Source: Euplotes aediculatus (lineage: Eukaryota > Ciliophora > Spirotrichea > Euplotida > Euplotidae). Taken from it: a stretch of 30,968 nucleotides of DNA. Shown here one piece after another: positions 23,832 through 30,968 of this stretch. Position 1 is the stretch's first letter. Every line of letters starts with the position of its first letter. Below the pieces are notes generated by a model, which was given only the letters and a program-made list of their open reading frames with translations, did not search any database and was not told the origin of the DNA. The position numbers and the translations under genes were made by a program. The DNA lies in assembly GCA_030463445.1 (NCBI GenBank), contig JAQGFW010033919.1:1-30968 (forward strand). The letters run 5' to 3'.

Positions 23832-26800
23832 ACCTGAGTGTACGACCCCCACCACTCTCAGCACTACCTCTTTTCACTCCACTCACTAGATCCATACTAT
23901 ACACCAAATGAATTAAACAGAATTGGACATATGACGGAAGTTGCTTTTGATGATTATATTGGTGTATCAGCACAGATGTGGGATTACTATCATAAAAATA
24001 AGGACATAAACATTTGGAAGATAAAACCATATAATATGTCAAATTGGGAGGTAAGTAAATGTTTAAGAAAGTGTTGCACGGTTTGACACTTTAAGCATTG
24101 TTACCAGACAACCACATACTTTAATACAGATTGTATTTGACTATTTGCCCAAATATGAACTAATCTATAGCAGACTAATAAATTATTAATTCAAATATTA
24201 CACATTTTAGATTTGTAATATACTAGTCACTTTAATTATTAAGGTGAAGAATTTAATACTATTTGAATTTTATATTGAAATAAAGGCAAATATCAATTTA
24301 ATAGATGCATTTATTTTATTTATTGTTTGTTTCAAAATTAGAACAAAGTTTAAAAGAATGTAGTTGCTATTTCATACATTAGGAAATCAAAAATGAATTT
24401 ATTTAATTTTCTTAAAACCTTATTTATAAAGTAACCAAACTATGCTAAAGAACACTTATACGATATTAGCTTTAAAAGAAGATTATAATATATAATTAGA
24501 GTTATTGTGAAAGTTAGTTAAGCATATATAAGCTTTTCATCCATCCACATTTCTAGTAAAAGAGAAACTATTTAAAATGAAATTTTTAATAATTAAGAGC
24601 AATAATAAAATATTGAAAAGATGATAAACTACATTGAAATAAGATAAATTGATGAAGACGAAAAGAAGATTCAGATTAAGCGTAAAAAAAACTGGCTTTG
24701 ACTGATAAAATTCTTTTAATATAGTTCCACCTTTTTGTGTCTTCTCGAAGAGTGATCAGTGATAGTCATTTGGTCTAGCATTTTTTATTAGATTAATTTG
24801 ATTTTATTAATTAATTTAACTTTATATCTTTAGTTCAAGATCAGCTCCATTAATTGGGGCTTGGGATAATTAAATAGTAATGAATTAGATTGATTACCTA
24901 TAACTTATTAAATTCTCATATTTTACTTGAGAAAAGTTTATAATATAATTTGCTTAAACTATTTTGAGTACAAACATTAATAACTTTAATTAATTAAAAT
25001 TATTAAAGCAAAATTATTCGATATTTTTATCGAAAAGCAATATTCGTGAGAATCATTGAATTTAGAAGAAATAATAATCTTTCAAAATTAATCTAAGAAT
25101 TAAGTTTAGTGTTCATTTATAATGTCTTCTTTAATTTTTTGCTATAGAATATTGTACTAGCTCAAAAGTAGATATATTTATTAATTTTAAATAACATGAT
25201 GCTTAACTTTAAAAACAAGTTAACTCAAGAATATTTGAATTAGCATATCTTTCCTTATTGTTTTGGCAAGTGATTTTTACACAAGAATATCCAATTTCAA
25301 TCGTCCTAGTTTAACTTCATCAGTCACCAGAAGCAATCTGGTGCAGAAAGAAACTAACCTAATTAAGAAAAACTTGAGTTAGTGACTAAAGCCTTAGCCG
25401 TAAAGGACTTTCACAGATCCTTTTGAAATTGGAACAGTTTCTTTCTCGGCCAGATTATTGTAAATATGATGAGATTGATTTACAAGAAGCACTTTAAGTT
25501 AGCAGCTTGAAAGAGGTTGCGTGCTGAACAAATCAGGAAGATAAAATAGCAACTCTTGAATGAACTTCATATTTTCCAGATCTTAACTTTATTGAAAATA
25601 TTAGGAAATTATAGTTGGAAATTAAAATATAATTAGAATTAATAGAATTAGTTAATCAAGAGTTGGAGAAAACTGACAATTTAATATATTTAATGTTAGG
25701 CAAAACAATTGAATGAATTGATATGGTTTTATGATCAAATATATTTGTTTTATTTTTTTTTAATAATTTGAATTCCTATTAATTTTTGTTTCAAAAACTC
25801 ACATTTTTATGATTCTACTAGTATGTATCTAATTAAATGAATATTACTTCAAAGATATAATTGAAAATTAATAAAATTAACAATTATTTGGCTTATTCAC
25901 ATTAATAATTTATAATTTTAGTGATACCTTAAAATAAGTAAATAAAAACATAAAAATACTGAATTTTTATTATATCAATAATCAGTCATCCCATTCTGTA
26001 TTATTTTAATAGTCACAAGCAAGATCTAAATTTGATTTAGTTCCAAGCGAGATTCAACAAGAACCTAAGCAATACTTATCAACTACTTTATCAGTACATT
26101 GAAGAGTACTGAAAGAATAGGGATTTCGAAGACATTGTTAATCAATTAGCAAATGAAGTTGATATAGATTCCGACCAATCATTCAAGTTTTGATATTTCT
26201 TTCTAAGCATGAGTGGTAAGCGACATTAAAATAATGACTAACTCCACAGACTGACCTCTGTTATATCCTTGTTGCTCAAGTTAATAAGAAGAGTAATAAT
26301 ATAAATAAGTGTCTACTATTTGGCTCAAATAAATGATAAGATGAGTATTGTCTTTTAAATCTCTATATTAATCTTTAGCTAAAGTATTCTTTTGAACACA
26401 AATTTGAAGTTATAATCAGAGTAAATCAACAATTTATTTTAAGTTAGTTTTACAATTTTAATTGATTTATTTAGATATTGGATTGTTCATATTCTGACTC
26501 AGACTTCCATTTGAGTCAACTCTGAAATTAAGTAATAGCAAATAATTTAATAATTTTCTCCCTAAATACTTGAATGTAAATCTACAGCAATTACCTTTCA
26601 ATGTTCCTCTTCGCATTAAGCTTTGCAAATATAGGTTTTTTCCTTGTCATGTCTTTAATATTTTAGGAGAAATTATATTATTTGCTAAAGTGATACATTG
26701 TTAGCTGTAATATTTAAAATGAATTTAATCAAACATCTAATAGCATTGAAACGTCATAGACATCTAGAAAGTATGAATGCATTCCTTGTGCAAACTCAAT

Positions 26801-27407
26801 AATCTGATACCATCGATATCTGAACATACAAATATATGCTCACTACTTATTTTAATTGTTGATGTTGCATGCAAAAATAAAAGCAACCAAAATGACAAGG
26901 TTATATAAGTATTGCTGGCTTTGACTTCTGGCCATTGTTATGCTTATCTACTGAAGTTTCTTAGAATCTAGTTTTGGTAGAAGATAAGATCTGGTATTAC
27001 TGTAGTTATATTAGTAAAATAAATATTACTTATAAGTTTAATGATCAACATCATAACTTGTATTTAACTAAAATTAAGTATTTCAAAATCACATAAAAGA
27101 GATTCAGAAATTTAAAGCTTATAAAAATTCGATAATGCTTTTGATATTCGAGATGTTTAACATGCTATTATAGCAATCAACTCCTATTCAGACCAATCTT
27201 TAAGCACATTTGTCAATAGATTTTATAATCCAGAAGTTGAATATTGACACGAAAACAATAACCTCATGCTGTTTTATTGGAATATGGTTAATAAGCATTT
27301 GAAAATAAAGGTTATGTCAAAGCATATCTGATTCAGGCAAATGAATGTTAAGGTAAAAATACGCTAAATTGCAGAAGTTGGATATGGATTTTGAGTTAAC
27401 ATTTTAA
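23832..27407 (+). CDS. Spliced gene, unknown protein, interrupted by a transposon-bearing intron
   Basis: Exons 23832-24049, 26041-26215, 27174-27352 and 27375-27407. The first exon ends phase 0 at GTAAGT and the second enters phase 0 after TTTAG; the second ends with one leftover base at GTAAGC and the third takes two (G+CA, Ala). A 22-nt intron then leads to a short last exon ending in TAA. In-frame TGA occurs in nearly every exon (T-W-VYD, EY-W-KN, KF-W-YF, EY-W-HEN, HI-W-FR) beside TGG. The second exon is helical and acidic; no membrane span is certain. The first exon starts after a GTATAG acceptor, so the true 5' end lies upstream. An alternative end splices 26215 to 26250 through a 34-nt intron and stops at 26284; this could be real alternative splicing. 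Function is not recognised. Confidence 0.65.
24050..25259. other. Left part of a 2 kb intron
   Basis: Begins with a canonical GTAAGT donor. A/T-rich, with no exon-like island recognised. The Tc1/mariner relic follows. Confidence 0.5.
25260..25700 (+). mobile_element. Tc1/mariner-type transposase relic
   Basis: At 25561-25611 the frame reads W-T-S-Y-F-PDLN-F-IEN-I, matching the W..(S)PDLNPIEN block of Tc1/mariner transposases; the IE glutamate is the third catalytic residue of the DDE triad. The Trp is encoded by TGA. The frame is open from 25441 to the TAG at 25612; upstream, the basic stretch KKHFKLSSLKE is in the place of the region after the second catalytic Asp, but the D itself and the N-terminal helix-turn-helix are not recognisable and further stops occur. 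No terminal inverted repeats or TA duplication were identified. The relic lies in the 2 kb intron of the 23.8-27.4 kb gene, same strand. An old, inactive DNA transposon. Confidence 0.75.
26285..27173. other. Intron or intergenic stretch with small open islands
   Basis: Small islands near 26669-26710 (after a strong pyrimidine tract ending in ATTTTAG) and 26885-26965 (peptide GYISIAGFDFWPLL on plus, an ATG-started hydrophobic frame on minus) look coding but cannot be joined with confidence. They may be alternative exons of the 23.8-27.4 kb gene. Confidence 0.35.
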
Positions 27408-28238
27408 GATTATGCTACAAATCTTCCTGTTTATTTTTAGACGAAGAAGCTTGTATATTATTTATAAAGTTGATTTATTGATTATAAAATTAATCAATGC
27501 TAAGTATGAATTTTAGCAATCAAGCACTTATAGATAATAAAGTTTATATAAAATAGGATTAATATTTATACATAAAGTAGTTATATGAATTTAGTTTCTA
27601 AATAATAATTTTAGTGCAAAATTAATCAAGTAAGTATTTGTGTTCCATATTACTTTTTGCTTGTTCAAAATAAAATCTATGCAAAGTACATCACTATCAT
27701 AATAAGAAAACCGATAACAAATAGGGGTTAATATATAATTTTTGTGATAGATTATAATAAACTAAATATAAACCCAAGTTTTTCATATTTGGTTTTCATC
27801 TTCAGCTTTATGTCGAATATATCACTCTTTAAATCTAATATTTAACGAAATGTATTTAAATTTAAATATTATTAATTATTTTGTTTAAAATGTGCGAATT
27901 ATTGCAATTACTTAAGAATCGTCAGAATTCACTTAACGTCAGGAAACAGAAAGATTTTTAAAATGTTCAAAGCAATTTTTTGAATCCACAAAATAATCAT
28001 CCAACCGTTTAATCGATGATGTAATACTCAATTCGATAAAATGAAAATGAATATATTGCATCATAATATACAAATTATTTAGTTAATTAACATATTTATT
28101 TTTCTGACTAGCTTATTTACTTTTAGTTTGATGTATCTATTGGCCTATTTTATTTGAAACTCAATAATCTCTTGCATTATATTTGTGCAATTATAACAAA
28201 TTAAAATTCAAGTCATTTTCAAGCTTGTTGAACTATAG
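27408..28238. other. Intergenic A/T-rich spacer
   Basis: Lies between the stop of one plus-strand gene and the first recognised exon of the next. No coding island, repeat or clear regulatory motif seen; it presumably holds the terminator of the first gene and the promoter of the second. Confidence 0.5.
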
Positions 28239-30968
28239 ATGATAGTTAAGGAGCATATTCTGGACTCTTTGGAATGTACCAAACACATAAATTCAAATCA
28301 GACTGTCAACTCTTCTCTCATAAACTCTATTTTTGATCAAAAGAAAAAGAGTCCACAATATTTTGGCAAGATTGATATAAAGACATTAGCTGATGTCTAT
28401 TTGCAAACATACCAAACAATTTTAGAATATGCTACAATTGGAGTCCACAGTAAGTCCATATGGATGACTAGTGACATTTAGATGCTAATCAGAACAATAG
28501 CGAGTCAGTCCTTTTCCATTCAACAACTGTTCAACAATTTTTTAGAAATTGGATTGATAGTTATTATAATTTACTGAATCAAGATTCAAATTGAGAGTTC
28601 GTGCTTGGAGATATGCTTGTTGATGCTGATATGTGTCTGACTCAAGATATAAACATAATTCAGAAAATTCAACAAAAATATGACATTAATTCTCTCATTG
28701 AAGCTCTGGATATCACTGATGATTCTTTTCATTTCTTAGAAATAGTAGTTCGACTGCTCAGATCAATATATTTATATTCACACATTGAATTTAAAAAAGT
28801 TAGCGAAGCTCAAATCTCAGTAATAAAAGAACGCATTTACAATCAGCTCGAAAAGACAACCGATTTAAGGAATATTAGCCAGATAAAATTTGCAACCGAA
28901 TCAATAACGCTGTTGTCAAATTGATATGATTCAATGAGCAAATGAGACAGACTGCAGACTGCAATTGGGTCTTTATTGCTTAATCTGCTTAAAGACTTTG
29001 ATGTATATGCAATACCTAATGCTTTTGATTTTGCACCAGCCGATGCAGAAACATTCTTTGGCTATTCATTCTTACTTGAACACAATTGGTTCGTAGATAA
29101 TGAATGATACGAAAGAGATGTTTTGGTTGAAACTCACCAGAAAGAACTTGTTGCTGCAATATTGAGACTCATCATGAAGATTGGATTCAAGCATTTATTT
29201 TTAATTGAAGTTGAGTTCAACTCTGATCTCTTTGCTTGTTTAAGAATTAATGAGCAAACGATTGAAAAGTGAATCGTCTTGCTTGTTTTAAAATATGCAG
29301 ACATTCCATTCGATGAAGATTTCACAGACCTCCTTTTTGAAACTCTTTTGCATCTGCAATCAAAACCTGAGGATTCACTACTGATCGAAGTCAAACACAG
29401 ACCAACTGATCAGATGTTGGCTGAATTGTGGTCAAAAGCTAACAGTCAGGTCCAAGAGAATGATTGAGAATTTACTGATTTTGCTAAGATTGTTCAAAAT
29501 GCCATTGTTTCAATACACAATTGTGAAATCACCAGGAGTACTCAAGATCTTGACGACATCAAAATATTAATTAAATATATTTTTCAAATTCAAGAAGATA
29601 TTGATAATTGAAGAGAACGAAATACTGATTCGAGATTCGCAATAATCCTTGCAGAACTTCTTTACAAGATCAGATGCAACTCAACTTTAAAAGAAATAAG
29701 ACAAAGCAGAACGATAAATGAGTTGGTTGTCAAAGTTTATAAGCTGTTGGGCAGTTTAATGTATAATAATAAACAGATTTGCGTTCGGCTTTGGTATTTT
29801 AGCCACAAATTATTTTGAATGAAGTGGTGGAATGATAAACTTAACAGATACCATGCTGAGTTTTTCCTGAGCTGCGTTGAGGGGTTAAGAGAATACAAAG
29901 CTACACTTTATACTAAGGAGTTGTTTACAAAAGTATGCAAAAGTATCGGAAATATCTTGGTTACAGAACTACAAAAAGAAGTAGACGATCAAGAAGACAA
30001 ATCAATTAATAAACTTCTTACTTTGATTACACTGATTGGAGAACAATATAAAAGTAAGACAATAAAAGAAAATGGAGAAGGGAGCAAAGAAGAGATTAAA
30101 GAAAGGAGTAAAGAAGAAACAAAGGAGGATAATGAAAAGGAAAATAAGGAAGAAAGAAAAGTTGAAGGTCAAGAAGAAATTAAAGAAGAAAACAAAGTAG
30201 AAATTATAGAAGAAAACAAATTAATAAATGATAAAATAAATATAAAAAATACTATAGATAAAGATAATAATGAGGAAATCGAAAATAAAAATAAAATATC
30301 ACTTAACGTTCCTAAAGCAAAACAGTTATCTGAATATTTAAACGTTTTAAGAAATGAATCAATTTACAAATTTTCTTCTCATTTATTGAAGGTACAAAAT
30401 GATCAAAATAAGAATGAACCTCAAAACAATAAATGTGACAGCCAAACAATGAATGGGTTTTGACTTTCTCTTACTAAATGAAAAATCGTTGAGGTTTTAG
30501 AAAGACTTGTGAGATCAATTTCTAAGGATGAAGATTATAAATATGATAAAAGAATTTTATTCATTTTAAACTTTATTTACAAGGCAATAAAGTATGTAAC
30601 ACAAAGAGATCAGGAATATCAAAATATGAAGGAATATCAATACATAATAAACATGCTTTTATTGATTGTAAAAAGCAAAGAACTAATGAAAATTAATGAT
30701 ATTAAACGAATGTTCAGCTCAGAGAAGGCAATTAATTCTTGGTTCGATATTATCAGTAAAGATAATGACTTCAACTACATTAGCAACCACGTGAGGGGAA
30801 TAGTTTATGAGATACTTTCAGAAATCGTAAAGATAGACGATCAATTTGCAAGAACTAAAATCATGCTCTGGACATATAACATGGACAAAAATGATGAACT
30901 GCTAAATAGATTTGATAAATTGGTGCAACACTTCACAGATTCAGTAATTCATAATGAAGAACAATTCA
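28239..30968 (+). CDS. Large helical protein of unknown function, 5' part, runs off the window
   Basis: Two exons, 28239-28449 and 28482-30968, joined by a 32-nt intron (GTAAGT..TTTAG) that removes an in-frame TAG and restores frame; about 899 codons are visible and the frame is still open at the window edge. Ten in-frame TGA codons are read as Trp (for example SN-W-EF, SK-W-DR, TK-W-KI) beside eight TGG, with no TAA or TAG after the intron. The protein looks like a chain of amphipathic helices without membrane segments or signal peptide, as in alpha-solenoid proteins; that is inference and no domain is recognised. A Lys/Glu-rich insert lies at about 30054-30297. ATG 28239 directly follows an in-frame TAG that could be a splice acceptor (ACTATAG), so an upstream exon is possible. 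Confidence is high for coding and splicing, nil for function. Confidence 0.9.
28450..28481 (+). other. 32-nt spliceosomal intron
   Basis: GTAAGT donor and TTTAG acceptor. Removing 32 nt moves the frame so that the ORF from 28239 joins the 2.5 kb ORF from 28482; without it the first ORF stops at the TAG of the acceptor. The 32-nt length is not a multiple of three, so splicing is required to make one protein. Confidence 0.85.
30054..30297 (+). repeat. Lys/Glu-rich low-complexity tract inside the large protein
   Basis: About 80 codons dominated by GAA, GAG and AAA, with irregular repeats of the type KEE, KEEN and EIKEEN, then an Asn/Ile/Lys-rich stretch. It lies between helical segments and is probably a disordered, highly charged linker. 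The DNA is strongly purine-rich on the plus strand and prone to slippage, so length variation between alleles would be expected. Confidence 0.85.

Noticed and set aside
23782-24042. 86-codon minus-strand ORF
   Set aside because: Opposite the first exon of the 23.8 kb gene, which has splice sites and phase agreement on the plus strand.
28450-28481. TA-bounded eliminated sequence instead of an intron
   Set aside because: Removal between TA repeats gives 28 nt and breaks the frame; GT..AG removal of 32 nt restores it.
29134-29394. 86-codon minus-strand ORF
   Set aside because: Lies wholly opposite the large 28.2 kb gene; Ser/Lys-rich antisense of its frame.
1-30968. tRNA, rRNA or CRISPR array
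   Set aside because: No cloverleaf with A and B boxes, no rRNA-like G+C-rich conserved block and no spaced direct repeats were recognised by eye.

Overview
Eukaryotic nuclear DNA, roughly 70-75% A+T by eye, with short coding islands in very A/T-rich spacer. The main inference is that TGA is read as tryptophan and only TAA and TAG stop. The open frame at 28482-30968 carries ten in-frame TGA codons beside eight TGG codons and no TAA or TAG. Spliced genes at 14.9-19.6 kb and 23.8-27.4 kb show the same pattern, and a Tc1/mariner relic has TGA exactly at the invariant Trp of its W..(S)PDLNxIE motif. UGA=Trp is known in the nuclear code of the heterotrich ciliates Blepharisma and Condylostoma, and in a few other protists. 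The introns here run from about 22 nt to about 3 kb, which does not fit the 15-16 nt introns reported for Blepharisma, so I do not name a species.

Layout. 0-2.3 kb: mostly featureless, with one minus-strand coding-like island. 3.2-4.36 kb: plus-strand gene for a small acidic protein with tiny introns. 4.9-11.4 kb: coding-like islands that read best on the minus strand, including a five-exon chain with matching phases (11388-8289). 11.76-13.4 kb: plus-strand exons that I cannot join with certainty. 14.9-19.58 kb: a well-supported plus-strand gene of six exons whose 3 kb intron holds a long minus-strand ORF. 20.09-20.25 kb: a MITE-like palindrome. 20.6-23.8 kb: a broken integrase-bearing element on the minus strand. 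23.83-27.41 kb: a plus-strand gene whose 2 kb intron holds a Tc1/mariner relic. 28.24 kb to the right edge: the start of a large helical protein with a Lys/Glu-rich insert.

Limits. All exon joins were made by eye from GT..AG signals, phase and peptide quality. With TGA removed as a stop, many islands are open on both strands. Single-island calls therefore carry low confidence, and the strand is stated as a preference. Only the Tc1/mariner and integrase matches are family-level recognitions; the host genes are unrecognised.
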